The notes beneath the pieces were generated by a model. The model did no database searches. It saw only the letters and a program-made list of their open reading frames with translations, and had not been told where the DNA came from. From the NCBI GenBank assembly GCA_033065855.1, contig JAVXUO010000080.1, positions 186,001 through 250,000 of the forward strand: a stretch of DNA of 64,000 nt, read 5' to 3'. The stretch is from Escallonia rubra. Its lineage: Eukaryota; Streptophyta; Magnoliopsida; Escalloniales; Escalloniaceae. Below, piece by piece: positions 37,751-49,494 of this stretch. Made by a program: the position numbers and the translations under genes. The number at the start of each line of letters is the position of its first letter. Position 1 is the stretch's first letter.

Positions 37751-38078
37751 TTAGGTGATGCCAAGGAAAGTGGGTTCGTACCTACGTGGATGTGCCACAA
37801 GGAATGCAGTCCGAGTCAGATGCCAAGTATGTTGATGTGAGACACAGTAATGGTGGAACAAGGGCAGAGACCAAGGGCTTCCCAGACAAAGCTTAAGGGT
37901 GGCAGTGCTGCGAGGGCGATAGCGCATGATGAATACACGACGACAGTCACAGTCCGATGCTTAGGTCCAGAGTCAGGGTCCTGTATGTTTCTCTCTCTAG
38001 GATTCTAGAGTGAGAAAGTGAAAATGTTCTGAAAATGTCCAACCTCCATGTTCCGTTCAAATGAATTCTCAAAACCTC

Positions 38079-38086
38079 TATTTATA
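38079..38086 (-). promoter_or_regulatory. TATA box of the solo LTR
   Basis: TATAAATA on the minus strand within a self-complementary CTCTATAAATAGAG context. It lies where the U3/R border would be expected. Confidence 0.7.
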
Positions 38087-38474
38087 GAGATTGAGATGAT
38101 GATGTCATTAACCGACACGTGGAGCTTCCCGGGAGTGACACGTCACCGGGGGGTCCACGGGTGCCGGTGCTCCACGGACTGTCGGATCGCATATTCACCC
38201 AGTCTGCCCCGCACAGCGTCACTCTGTCTGTCTGGAAAGACTGGCTCCCACAACGTCAGTGTGGCCAAAGAACCCCTTGATCTAGCCTCTAATCCAAGCC
38301 CTTGCAGAGTCCCACAAACCTGGCAGCGGTGGGGAAGACCCGACACCCAACTGCCAGGTGAACTAGGCGCGATGCCCTCCGAAGACCTGCTCCCGTCTCG
38401 GAGTGACCCGGGGGTCATAGTCCCTAGGGGTGCCGACGCAAGCCCCCAGTGTCAGAGCACGTAGGCCAGTCACG

Positions 38475-38990
38475 CAGGCACCCTGACGGAGATAGTGTCC
38501 CAGAGGAGTCGCCTATTCCGCAGGCCGAGGTAGTATCCCGGAGGAGCCGTCTACCTGGCCGGCCAAGGTAGTATCCCGGAGGAGCCGTCTACCTGGCAGA
38601 AGGGGAGTCTTCGTGCCGGAGCACTTGGAGCTCCCTGGCAGAGATGGTGTCCCGGAGGACTCGCATATCCTAGCGGGTGAGTCCTTGTGCCGGAGCACTC
38701 GGAGCATGTCAAGGTAGCATCCCGGAGGAGCCGTCTACCTGGCGGAAGGGGAGTTGAAGAGCTCCCTGGTGGAGATAGTGTCCCGGAGGAGTCGTCTATC
38801 CCTGCAGGTGAGTCCTTGTGCTGGAGCACTTGGAGCATGTCAAGGTAGCATCTCGGAGGAGCCGTCTACCCAACTGGCCGAGGTAGCATCCCGGAGGAGC
38901 CGTCTACCTGGCGAAAGGGGAATTGAAGAGCTCCCTAGCGGTGATAGTGTCCCGGAGGAGTCGCCTATCCCCACGGGTAATGTACACTCC
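38475..38990. repeat. Tandem repeats of the solo-LTR U3, first array
   Basis: At least nine copies of TCCCGGAGGAGTCG or TCCCGGAGGAGCCG alternate with GTCTACCTGGC, GGAGCACTTGGAGC and GGAGATAGTGT segments. This is a higher-order array of shuffled short modules. Confidence 0.85.
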
Positions 38991-39221
38991 GGAGAGTGGG
39001 TTGAAGCATGTTCCACGACCAAGGTAAGGTGCGCATGGTATGCTGAATGAGTGTGGTGCTCGGGGGCATGTAACATGATTGTGGCGCATGGGCGCGATGA
39101 AGTGAATAAGGTGCCGGGGGCACGTCTTTGTGAGAGAGAGCCTGGGGCACGGCTGTATCAGCGGCGCGGCGCACGGGCGTGGCGGAGTGTTGAAGTACGG
39201 CGCCCGGACGCCGGCGACGGG

Positions 39222-39372
39222 GGTCACAGAGTTGTGTCCGGGCGACGGGGTCACGGAGTTGTGTCCGGGCGACGGGGGTCGCGGAGTTGTGTCCGGGCGA
39301 CGGGGGTCGCGGAGTTGTGTCCGGGCGACGGGGTCGCGGAGTTGTGTCCGGGCGACGGGGTCGCGGAGTTAT
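39222..39372. repeat. Tandem repeats of the solo-LTR U3, second array
   Basis: About six units of 26-28 bases with core CGGAGTTGTGTCCGGGCGAC followed by G runs. Nearly identical units imply recent expansion. They leave long GC-rich frames open on both strands that are not genes. Confidence 0.9.
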
Positions 39373-39424
39373 GTATGGTCCCTTGAAGAGAAGTGAAGGT
39401 GTTAAGTATGGAGACCAAAGGCCA

Positions 39425-39530
39425 TAGGGGAAGTCCAAGGCCAACCCTTAGGGGCCAAGGGAAGGCCGAGGCCGACCCCAAGGGGAAGGCCAAGGCCGAG
39501 GCCGACCCCAAGGGGAAGGCCAAAGCCAAC
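39425..39530. repeat. GGCCAAGGCCGAGG repeat at the U3 end
   Basis: Two to three copies of a unit of about 32 bases containing GGCCGAGGCCGACCCCAAGG, near the right end of the solo LTR. Confidence 0.75.
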
Positions 39531-40111
39531 TTCCTTGGGCAAGTGCCATGGTGCGCCGATGGGTGACATGCGAAGTACGACGGTCGAAGTGTCATGAGGC
39601 TTTGCGCGAAAATAAGCTTCTGAGTGAAGAAGTAACGTAACGAAAGTGAGAAGTGCACGTGACTTGAGTGTGCATGCTTTGACCGGTTGTGAGCATTGAA
39701 AATGACTGTTGGTTGTGCGGATGTGTCATGCAAAATGGGACCCCAGTGGGCCTTTGGGTGCGACCAGAATAGGTTGGGAACATTAGGTTATAAAATACAA
39801 AATTTAACGTCTAATTAACCGTCTACATTTTTCCAGCCAACTGCAGAGAATCTAAATGCCAAAACTTGGGGTGACAGTATCGGTATCATATTTTTTTCCA
39901 CGTAACTTCACAAAACCTATATTCGAAACACGTCCTGACCGTTTTTAGTTCTATATTTTCGATCGATCTTTACACGGGTCACCATATTTTCCACTTAGAT
40001 TTGCAGTAGAGACACAAATTCAACCATGAACTCCTTTAAAACTCTCATTAACAAGATAACTTTGACACCATCTGCAAGGCTCCAAGAGAATCATGTTGCA
40101 TCCCAAAATGC

Positions 40112-40113
<2 letters not shown>

Positions 40114-40149
<36 letters not shown>
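40114..40149. repeat. GA microsatellite
   Basis: About 17 AG units. Confidence 0.92.
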
Positions 40150-40152
<3 letters not shown>

Positions 40153-41089
40153 GAGAAGAAAACATAGAGTTGGAGGACAGTTTGGTCAGTTTGTTGTGAG
40201 TGAGGACAAAGGACAATATGCTTGGGGATAATCAAATCAAATCAAAAGGGGATAACATGATTCTTGACTTTAAGAGGGAAGTAAAGTGTAGTTTATGCAT
40301 GAAGTGGAAGGCACTTGTTCCTACGTCATCTCTCTCCCCCCGCTCTCTTTTAATTTCTCTATTTTTACAAGGTGCTTTTGTATCTGTGTAAGCGTGTGGG
40401 CCACACACAGTCAAGTGTCCCCACACCTTGCCCTCATGTTATAGGACTTATAGCCCACAGAACTCCACAATACTTCAGTATTGCCCCCCTAGGGTTCTTT
40501 GAACTCCAAACGTGTTTTACCATTTATTGTGAAGAATGCCAGGGCCATGAGCCATTGAGTTCGACACTTTCACAGACAAATTTGGATTTATGATTCAGAC
40601 TTACTTTTGCCTAAGTTAAGAAGACTAAATACTTAGCTTTAAAGGCACTTCTTAGAATAGTTGTAAATACACCAAGGGCACAGTTGTTACGGTACATTTT
40701 GTAGTATCTAAATATCCGTAACGCGCTAACTCTAAGCTTGTAAACGGCGTTTGCAAGAGCTTATGTGAGATTCGGGGTTAAGTTAGCAGGGTAGTTACTT
40801 TGGTCCTGTTTCTAGGATATCCGAAAATGCATATGCTTGTTACTTTGCTTGGATTTTATTGGTTTCTAGATTTCTGACTGCACGATAAAAAAAGCTTGTA
40901 TATGGTTTTTAAAGTTATACACGATAGGTTAACACATTTGGTTATAGACTTCTAATTACGTAAAACCAAGTTTTTGTTTGGACTATGTTCAGATGGCGTT
41001 GTTGTTGGTTTATTCTCATGTAGTCATAGTTCAATTCTAAGTTGTTATAATGGGGATACCATACTAATGCACGCCCTTGGCACAAGGTA

Positions 41090-41435
41090 ATTCCAGAGGT
41101 TATCCCTAATCCTCCTTCACATAGCAAAGCCCACACTATCGAACTTCACCTTAAATAGCCTAACACGATTTTAGTAGAGTTTGTCGTTTTATATTAAAAG
41201 TGTTCGGCCGCTGTTACAAAAACTTTATTTAACGCAAAAAATGCAATCATTTTTCCTATGTTCCATAGGTTATCCCTAATCCTCCTTAACATAGCAAAGC
41301 CCACACTATCGAACTTCATCAAATAGCCTAACATTAAAGATTTTAGGAGAGTTTGTCGCTCCATTTTAGACAAATGATGTCGTAGCATGTTAAAAGTGTT
41401 CGGCCATTGTTGCAAAAATATTCTTTAACAGAAAA
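41090..41435. repeat. 170-bp tandem duplication
   Basis: Two direct copies offset by 170 bases share GGTTATCCCTAATCCTCCTT, ATAGCAAAGCCCACACTATC and AAAAGTGTTCGGCC with scattered substitutions and an insertion in the second copy. Confidence 0.85.
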
Positions 41436-41540
41436 ACGCATTTAGCTACATTTTTTTTCATAGAAACAGAAATGTTATACAAAAGATTATCCTGGTATGA
41501 GATGCAAATAATCTACTGCGTTGGATTTGTTGATAACCAA

Positions 41541-41570
41541 CCCCCCCCCCCCCCCCCCCTAAAAAAAAAA
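41541..41570. repeat. Poly-C/poly-A junction
   Basis: Nineteen C, one T, then ten A. The G-rich opposite strand could form a quadruplex. The run length is unreliable in most sequencing. Confidence 0.85.
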
Positions 41571-41823
41571 GCTATTTGAGGTGCTACACTCTATGCAACT
41601 TCCTTGCACTTGTGGCGAAATTTTAAAGGTGATTAGGAATGCTAATTAACATAAGTCAATGCTTAGACTTTAATAATCCAAACTAAAGTTGTTGGTTTTG
41701 TTGGTAGAATTGTTAATGCTACCGATAGCTACACAATTAGCTAGGTTTGTTGTGCATGCTTGGGTAATGACTAGGCTCTAGTGAATTATGGGTATTTTTC
41801 CTTTTTAGCAATTTGACACGAAG

Positions 41824-41824
<1 letters not shown>

Positions 41825-41858
<34 letters not shown>
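41825..41858. repeat. TA microsatellite
   Basis: About 17 TA units followed by a short TG run. Confidence 0.92.
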
Positions 41859-41861
<3 letters not shown>

Positions 41862-42511
41862 TGTGTGTGTGCACTATATATTAGCACTAACCTTTTTAGT
41901 GTTCAATTTGGGAATAACACTTATGTCCAGTATAAAGTGTATTTTAAGAAATTGAGATCATAATCCAAGTTGTGCGCTCAACCCATATGTTTCCCAATAA
42001 ACTTTCTTGAGATAGTGTAAAAAAAGTGTTTAATTAGAGCCTACCAGAGAAGGAAGGACATAACAAATAAATACTACTCGCTCGAACGGGACAGTAACAG
42101 TATTTCAACTGCCTTTTAAAACCCTAGCTAACTGTGATGTGTGTCAATATCATCAAAGAGTGTTTACACCCCTCCTTGATACGATTATGTGCCAAAATTG
42201 AATAAAACTCAAATGGATACTTTGAGTTCAGTTGTTATTGACAAAGCAAAAAAGAGCTTTTGCCAAAACAGTATCCTATTACATGGAGTTTGTTTTTTGC
42301 TCCAACGACGATACCCGAAAAAGTAAAAGTAAAGATACTTGTATCTTGTCATCACTAAATTTATTTTTGCTTTCGGTAGGCTTACATATAGGTTTACATA
42401 ACGTTTTTCCAAAATTTGTAAGAGAATAATTCTTATCTTTATGCAGATGTAGTGACAAAATTTGTAAAAAATTGCTAAATAAATAGGTAGAACACATTGC
42501 ATGAGGACAAG

Positions 42512-43464
42512 TAGAGGTGGCAAAATAGGTGGATGGGTTGGGTTTGGGTGTAAATTAATTCAGTTGGTACAAATTCTTAACCGACCTATTTCAACCCATT
42601 TAGGTACTGGTTATATGGATTATCTCTTAAATGAGTTGGTTTCACCCATTTATCTAATAACGAACCATGTATATTACAAAAAAATTATCTCTCTCCTCGA
42701 ACTTTACCTTCATTAACGACTCAAATCACCGTCACCACCGCACTTGTTGTCGTCGCTGCCACCACCCCTGTATCAACCTCCACCGCCGTGATACGACCAT
42801 ATCCACCTCAATACCCTAAACCACCACTTCCATGCCATACTTTCCACCACACCCACAACAAAAACCACTTCCATAACCAACATCGTCACTGCAAAATTAC
42901 AACCGCCATCAATCCCACAAGCACACCACCAATCTACCGCCACAATCACCAAATGCAAATCTGTACCAAATATGAGGATCTAGAGTGCCAGTGCCACCAC
43001 GATCCCATGCCGTCGTCCTGCTAAGAGGGGGTGCTAAACACTCTGCCTAGATCCATCTTCTGCTTAAAGCATGCAATGGTGGAGCTAACACAAGATAACA
43101 AGTGCTTCCGGTGGTGCATCAGTCGTTGCTCAGTCCTTGGAGTTGGGACGGTAGCAGCACGTGGGGACGACGGTGGTAAGTGGGAAGGTGACACCGCAAC
43201 AACATGTGGGGATGTGGAGGACCACGCAGGGGGACAGTCGGTCCAGTCGGCTGAGATGTGGAATTGTTGATTCATTATTTACAATGTCAGGTTAGATGAC
43301 CTGGGTAACGGGGCACTCATTTAGAAGCCATTTAAATCCATCGGTTATTGAGTTATTAAATTAAAAATAGTGACCCATTGAGACCGAATGAGTGATTTTG
43401 GGTGACTTCTAAATTGACGGAGTTAGGCGGGGTTAAGGTGTTTGGGATGTGATTGTCACCTTAA
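42512..43464. mobile_element. Non-autonomous hAT-like DNA transposon, 953 bp, with perfect 8-bp target duplication
   Basis: AGGACAAG occurs at 42504-42511 and 43465-43472. The enclosed ends are inverted: TAGAGGTGGCAA on the left, TTAAGGTGACAA from the right, nine of twelve identical. Subterminal DNA carries GGGTTGGGTTTGGG and AACCCATTTA-type words. The middle is a GC-rich CCACC/GTGG block (about 42720-43260) with no transposase. The layout matches the element at 10085-11241 (short TIR, GGGTT-rich subterminal arrays, GC-rich core), so the two are relatives. Confidence 0.85.
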
Positions 43465-43472
43465 AGGACAAG

Positions 43473-43800
43473 AATTGGATCAAACTTTCTTCTTGGTTCA
43501 CTGTCGCACTCTTGGAATTGAAGGCCAAACTCATCTACCCAATTTAATTGGCACACAATCTGTCTCAATAAATGTATAATTACAAGTACAACAATTAATG
43601 AACTATGTTAAGTAGCTTGTTAGTTAGTTAAGGATGCAGGTCCTCTGGCCATATGCTAATCGTGCGGTATTTTGGCCCACATGGCCAAATCTAAGTTGTA
43701 GAGTATACCAGTGGCAGGAGTGTAGTTCTACCAAAGTTGCAGGTCTTTTTGCAAATCTAATCATTTTATATTACACGGTCGTATGTGTGTCTTTCTTCAA
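43473..43800 (+). promoter_or_regulatory. Proximal upstream region of the GRAS gene
   Basis: AT-rich. TTTTATATTACACGG near 43764 is a reasonable TATA-like element about 40 bases before the CT-rich leader. It starts immediately after the target duplication of a hAT-like element. Confidence 0.4.
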
Positions 43801-45870
43801 CAAAGGGCTCTGCACTCACTCCTCCCTTCTCTCCTACTCCTCCTCTCTGCAAATTGAACTGAAACGTGAAATACTTCCAAGGTGGGTTTGTCAAGATTGA
43901 TTACATAGTGGAGATAAATATGTTCTTCCATTGGAATTCTTTGTTGCTGCTTGCTTGCTGAATTTTTTCTTTGCACCCAGAATCCTCTGTTTTGTGCTGT
44001 GGGTGGTTCTTGATTTTCTGATTACTTGGTTCAGTTCACGATTTTCGAAGCTCCAAGTTCGAGTTTCATGGAGTGTTGGACTTCACTGGAAATGGGTCGG
44101 TCGGGGATAGATCTTTGAAAGGTGAGTTTTTCTCCCTTCCATTCTCTGTGCGTGTGCGTGTGCGTGAGTAGCTCTGCTGTATTTCAATGAGGTGCAATTT
44201 GGGATGTCTCAGTCTCCAATTCTCAATCATTACAGTAATAAACTGCTTTACTCGATACTCTTGATTTCTGCACAGGGCTTGGACTTATTAGATACAGACT
44301 CGTTTAAAGTAAATGAGATTTAGAGTGGTTTTTTAGTTTTCTTTAAGGAGTTTATCTGCTTTTTCTAGAATTTGAACCCTTTTTAGTGAGTGGTTGTTCG
44401 TTTATTTCTCTCTTATTTCCTCTTCGGTTCAAATATCATTTTTATTTCCGCAGTATATTGTTCTTGTTTCACTAAAAACAAGTTTAAGTCGACATTCTTC
44501 GAGTATTGCATTACTGGCACCCTGTTTTGTTTTTATATAAAAGTACCATGTTCAAGAATTTGTTGCAGTGCTTGATTGTTGATTATGTTATGATTCTAGA
44601 TTAGGATTTGATATCCCGCATCTTGCATATCGGGACAAGAAATTGAAAAGACTTTGTATTGGAATGTGGAAAGAGCTGGAGGTGTGTATTGATGTTTATT
44701 GTTGCAAGATTGCTCAAATGTCGACTTCCTATAAGGAATATACTCTGGGTTACTCTTGTCCTAAACTTATTGGAAATGAAAGTTGAGTAATGTTCGAAGC
44801 CGAAAAGGTTATTTTCCAAACCTTTCAAGATAGAGACCACCTTAATACTTGGTGTATCCCTCATTCAGGAAATGAATACTGCACATTGTGATAGGAACTT
44901 CTTAAAAGTCGTTCTTTTGAATCATAAATGAGCTTCCAACGAAGTTTAAATCAGATTTTTTTATGTTTTAAGTAGACCCCATATTTCGAAATCCCAGTTT
45001 CTTTGCTTCTTGTCACCAAATACTCCATTGGGGATATGGGTGGTGTAGTACATAAGACTCGCCATTGGAAGGGTTTGGGAGGTGGTTATGCGTATGGATC
45101 CAAATGGAGAAACCTTACTGTTTTCTCTAAAGGCTCAACAACCCACCCCCCCACTCCCCCGGGCGTTAATAGACGGTGCTGGGATAGATCTAATGCACAA
45201 AATGACTGCCTTCAAACTTGAAACCATGTTCTTGGCTGGCTGAGTATGTTATCACTGCACCAAGCTATGCAGGATGTTGCACCATTCATTTATATCTTGT
45301 ATGTTTTCTGGCTTGTGAAGCTCAGTTCTAGTCTCTAAAACTTTGCATTTGTATGATTCCTTTTTGATCTATAAGGAGGTGATGTGGTAGGAGAGTCAGG
45401 GTCGGTTGTACGTGTTTAATTAAGATGCTCACAAAAAATTGAAGCCATAGAATTTATCAGTAGGGAACTATTAAAAAAACAAAAACTTTATTATGCTAGT
45501 TATGCTGGAAACTTTCTGTAGTCTTGAGGAACATGGTGCTTTTTGTTGTTCAGAATTTACTTGAATATGCCTCAGAGGTTTAGTTGATATTGCTCATACT
45601 TCTATGTATATTGGGACAGTTTTCTACTGGAGATACTCTTCTCATACCTGGTCTCCGATGGAGTTGCTAACCACCATACCATTTCAGTTGTTGGCTAGCT
45701 GTTCGTCAAGCTTTTATATAAAAGCAAAGGCTTCCCAGCCTTGCAGCAATGCTTATATAGTTTCGCCAGTAAACTATCATGTTCCAACACAAGTTTGAAG
45801 AACCTCCAATTTTTATTGGCCTCCCAGATTACTCTGGTAATTTACAGGGTCCAGACTAAGAATTTCTTCA
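43801..45870 (+). other. 5' leader of the GRAS gene with a 1.7-kb leader intron
   Basis: A CT-rich leader (about 43801-44121) ends in AAAG before GTGAGT at 44122. A TTTACAG acceptor ends at 45847, and 23 bases later the ATG at 45871 follows. The intron is then 44122-45847 (1726 bp). An intron in the leader before an otherwise intronless frame is common in the PAT1 branch of GRAS genes. The transcription start is a guess. Confidence 0.65.
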
Positions 45871-47514
45871 ATGGGGACATCACAACATAGAAGATCAAGC
45901 ATGTCCAACTCATTGTACTATCAGTCAGTGCAAGAGATTGAGGCCTATCATTTGCCCAAGTTCCAAACGTTCGACCACCAGTTTTTGTATAATGACAGCA
46001 GCCATGGAAGTCTCTACTCCATTAAGACTTCACGTGAACCGTACTGCACTCTGGAGTCGTACTCAGGAACTGGCAGTTATGCTGTTTACAACTCTCCATC
46101 AACTGTCAGTTTCTCGCCTAATAGAAGCCCCACGTCACAGCAAGAATCACAGTCGTATCCACGTGATGCACTCCACTCCCCAGATACTAACCATGGATCT
46201 CCTGTAAGCGGGTCCTGCGTAACCGATGATCTGTATCATGTGAATGACTTTAAGCACAAGTTGAGAGAACTAGAATCTGTGATGTTGGGACCTGATTCAG
46301 ATTTTCTTGATGGATGTGATGGTGCCTTACTGGGTGCTGAAGCCTCACCGGAAATAGGCAGCTGGAAACAGATGATGGAGGCCATTCCTAGGAGGGATCT
46401 GAAACAGGTTCTTATCGCCTGTGCAAAAGCGCTATCAGATAATGATCTGTTGACCACGCAATGGTTGATGGCTGAATTACGTCATATGGTGTCTGTTTCT
46501 GGCGAACCAATGCAGCGCTTGGGAGCGTACATTTTGGAGGGGCTTGTCGCAAGGCTGTCCTCTTCAGGAAGTTCCATCTGCAAATCTTTGAAGTGCAAAC
46601 AACCAGCAAGTGCCGAGCTTCTTTCCTACATGCACATCCTTTACGAGGTTTGCCCTTATTTCAAATTCGGGTACATGTCTGCCAACGGTGCAATTGCAGA
46701 AGCAATGAAGGATGAAAATAGAGTGCACATCATAGATTTCCAAATTGCTCAGGGGAGTCAGTGGATAACTCTTATCCAGGCTTTTGCAGCTCGGCCTGGT
46801 GGGCCACCCCAAATCCGCATAACAGGCATTGATGACTCCTCATCAGCATATGCACGGGGAGGAGGACTAAATATAGTGGGTAACAGACTTTCTAGGCTTG
46901 CAAAGACGTTTCAGGTGCCTTTTGAGTTCCATGCAGTGGAAGTTTCTGGTTCCGAGGTTCAGCTTGAAAATCTCTGGATTCGACCTGGGGAGGCACTGGC
47001 TGTGAATTTTGCATTCGTGCTACACCACATGCCAGATGAAAGCGTTAGCACTGAAAATCATCGGGACAGGCTGTTGAGGCTGGCTAAAAGCATGAGTCCC
47101 AAGGTGGTGACCCTTGTTGAGCAAGAATCCAACACAAATACTGCTGCGTTTTTTCCCCGGTTCCTCGAGACGCTGGATTATTACGCAGCCATGTTTGAGT
47201 CGATTGATGCGACTCTTTCAAGAGAACACAAGGAGCGGATAAATGTCGAGCAGCACTGTCTGGCAAGAGACGTCGTTAACATAATAGCGTGCGAGGGGAC
47301 CGAGAGGGTGGAGCGGCACGAGCTTCTCGGGAAGTGGATATCGCGATTCCGGATGGCTGGTTTCACCCCATACCCCTTGAGTTCTTTGGTGAATGCTACA
47401 ATCAAAACTCTCCTAAATAAGTACTGTGACAGATATAGGCTTGAAGAAAGAGATGGAGCTCTCTATCTGGGTTGGATGAACAGAGATCTGGTTGCTTCTT
47501 GCGCATGGAAATAA
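45871..47514 (+). CDS. SCL21: GRAS-family regulator, PAT1/SCL21/SCL13 branch
   Basis: A single intronless frame of 547 residues. The variable N-terminus (MGTSQHRRSSMSNSLYYQ) and the conserved VNDFKHKLRELESVMLGPDSD region (124-144) mark the PAT1 subfamily. The GRAS domain (about 173-547) is complete: leucine heptad I (LKQVLIACAKAL), intact VHIID (285-289), leucine heptad II (about 330-360), the PFYRE-type segment (about 408-450), RVER (479-482) and the SAW C-terminus ending CAWK. In Arabidopsis, PAT1 and SCL21 act in phytochrome A signalling and SCL13 in phytochrome B signalling. Rice CIGR relatives respond to elicitors. The symbol rests on inferred collinearity with At2g04890 beside ZAP1; PAT1 or SCL13 would be equally good labels by sequence alone. 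Arabidopsis SCL21 is shorter (about 410 residues). No damage seen. Confidence 0.95.
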   Translation: MGTSQHRRSSMSNSLYYQSVQEIEAYHLPKFQTFDHQFLYNDSSHGSLYSIKTSREPYCTLESYSGTGSYAVYNSPSTVSFSPNRSPTSQQESQSYPRDALHSPDTNHGSPVSGSCVTDDLYHVNDFKHKLRELESVMLGPDSDFLDGCDGALLGAEASPEIGSWKQMMEAIPRRDLKQVLIACAKALSDNDLLTTQWLMAELRHMVSVSGEPMQRLGAYILEGLVARLSSSGSSICKSLKCKQPASAELLSYMHILYEVCPYFKFGYMSANGAIAEAMKDENRVHIIDFQIAQGSQWITLIQAFAARPGGPPQIRITGIDDSSSAYARGGGLNIVGNRLSRLAKTFQVPFEFHAVEVSGSEVQLENLWIRPGEALAVNFAFVLHHMPDESVSTENHRDRLLRLAKSMSPKVVTLVEQESNTNTAAFFPRFLETLDYYAAMFESIDATLSREHKERINVEQHCLARDVVNIIACEGTERVERHELLGKWISRFRMAGFTPYPLSSLVNATIKTLLNKYCDRYRLEERDGALYLGWMNRDLVASCAWK

Positions 47515-48384
47515 AAGAACTTAGGGCTCATACAATCATGTTAACTTTGCTTAGCTACTGGTAGCTGCAACAATGTCTACTTCTTCATTAATCAAGTTTA
47601 GCTCCTTCTCTTTCAAGGCCAGTTTAGGCTTTTGTACGACCAAGATTAGAGAAGTGATGTCTTTGACAATTGGTGTCAATTATCGGTGATATATATCTAT
47701 CTATATTTATATCTTATATCTATACATATATAAAAGCACGGATGGAGTTAAATGACTAATCTTTTTTTTCCTTAAAGTACCCTTTTCGAATTGATTTTTC
47801 CATAAAATGTTAAGAGTGAGTAAGGGCGTTTTTTACTTATGCCATTTTATTCTCATTACATACCTTTTTTTGGAGTTGAGGCTTGTTAAAATACTAGTAG
47901 GATGCCACGTGAATATTAACATGTGACAAATTAAGATTATAGTATAGAAACGTCATAACCCCATGTATTAAATTAAGATTATAGTGTTTTTTACTTGAAT
48001 TTTTTTCCCATTAAATACCCATTTTGAATTAAAGTGTTGTTAAACAAATAATGGTGTATTTAGCTTCTCTTAAGATATCAAGCATCTTTCCTTAGAATAC
48101 CCTTATAGGAATCTATACTTTAGCTAGAGTTAAGGTTTGTTTGTCTTTGAGTTAAAAAGAAAAACTTATAAAATCACCCTTGAACTCCTGCATGTTCTTT
48201 GATTACCGATTTTTTTTTATCAAATCTACCGTCTCCATTCACAATAAAGCTAAATACCTTAGAGCTACTATATCTTCTCCATCAATTTTGATCAATGAAA
48301 ACAACTTACAGAAGACAGTGTTTTCCATAGCCTTTAAGAATAAACATAATCTACTTAAACTAAATTAAATATTTTTTCAGAATC

Positions 48385-48415
<31 letters not shown>

Positions 48416-49345
48416 TCGTAGGTTAAAACTATCATATATCTGAAGTTTAATTATAGATTTCAATTATGGACATATTAGCGTAAGAAAGCTATCGTAAAAT
48501 TGGAGCTTTAGAAACTTTAAATGTAAAAGAAACGCTAGATCATACAACTTTGCTCCTAATTAAAGCTTGAGTTCGTGGTAAATACATATTATTATATTTG
48601 TATTAGAATTATTGAAATACCCTTATTTGAATGACAACATATCATTCATATTATTATTGTCTTTCTATAATCTACTGTATACCGAGATATCATATACTTA
48701 TATGGTAACATATTTTTCATATCGCTATTATCTTCGTATATTTTATTCTTATAAGTGATAGGATTAGAGGAAACCCAATTGATATAGGTTCCAATTAATT
48801 TCGGTTCAAATGATTAATAATTTTTTTTAGCTTGAAAACAATCAAGTTTTGATACGCAATGGGTTAAAAACTAATTTTTTTTTTAAACTATTCTTTTAAG
48901 TTTAAAAGTTTTCTAAATATTTTGACTTTTAAAAGGTGAGGCTAAATTACTATCTAACTAGCTTTAAACATTTTGACCCTAAAGAAGTTCACTAATGCAT
49001 CTTTTAGTGACAAAAAACTATGGCCAAAACGGATAAGGATCTGGCCCCGGCTTATAAAATAAGCTCAAGGGATTAAAATGGCTAAAGATTTTTTTATTAA
49101 AAATTACCTATTTAGAAATAAAAGATTTACAAAAATGAAGTGTATTTTTTAATTTTAAGAAGGTGAGACTAAACTGCAATATTTTGGCTAAATATAAACT
49201 ATTTTCTGTTAAAGAGGTCGAAAGTTTATTAATGCATTGTTAAGTAACAAAACTGTGAAAGTGGATCTAGTTCAATCTTATAAACATAATGTTAAGATTC
49301 TCTTGACCTTAAGAGAAAATCCTATCAAAACATAACCTTAAAAAT
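47515..49345. other. 3' flank of the GRAS gene and AT-rich spacer
   Basis: Contains the unresolved 3' UTR, a TA microsatellite at about 48390-48415 and strongly AT-rich DNA. No second gene recognised. Confidence 0.5.
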
Positions 49346-49349
49346 TACC

Positions 49350-49437
49350 AACATCAAAATAACGCATGTCCTTGAGGTTAGGGTGAAATTATAATCAATG
49401 ACACTAAAGTTTCAAAAGGTAAAGTCGTATTGATCCG

Positions 49438-49494
<57 letters not shown>

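Larger units (their letters stand above)
37756..39782 (-). mobile_element. Solo LTR, 2027 bp, with perfect 5-bp target duplication
   Basis: TTAGG at 37751-37755 and 39783-39787 flanks a GC-rich block that begins TGATGCC and ends GGGAACA, the TG...CA rule of LTRs. Transcription would run on the minus strand: CTCTATAAATAGAGG (38076-38090 region) is a good TATA box, with CACGTG upstream of it. In that orientation the long U3 (about 38100-39780) is made largely of tandem repeats, while R-U5 is short. No internal retroviral domain exists between the duplications, so recombination between two LTRs has removed the body. The intact duplication suggests a fairly recent event. Family not identified. 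Confidence 0.9.
39788..42503. other. Spacer with simple repeats, no gene
   Basis: Contains a GA microsatellite, a 170-bp tandem duplication, a poly-C/poly-A junction and a TA microsatellite (listed separately). No coding domain recognised. Confidence 0.5.

Noticed and set aside
39222-39372. Regular direct repeats that might suggest a CRISPR array
   Set aside because: Units are contiguous with no unique spacers and lie within the U3 of an LTR in plant DNA.
38048-39733. Several open frames of 90-160 codons on both strands
   Set aside because: They are produced by GC-rich tandem arrays within a solo LTR. Frames coexist on both strands and repeat with the DNA units.
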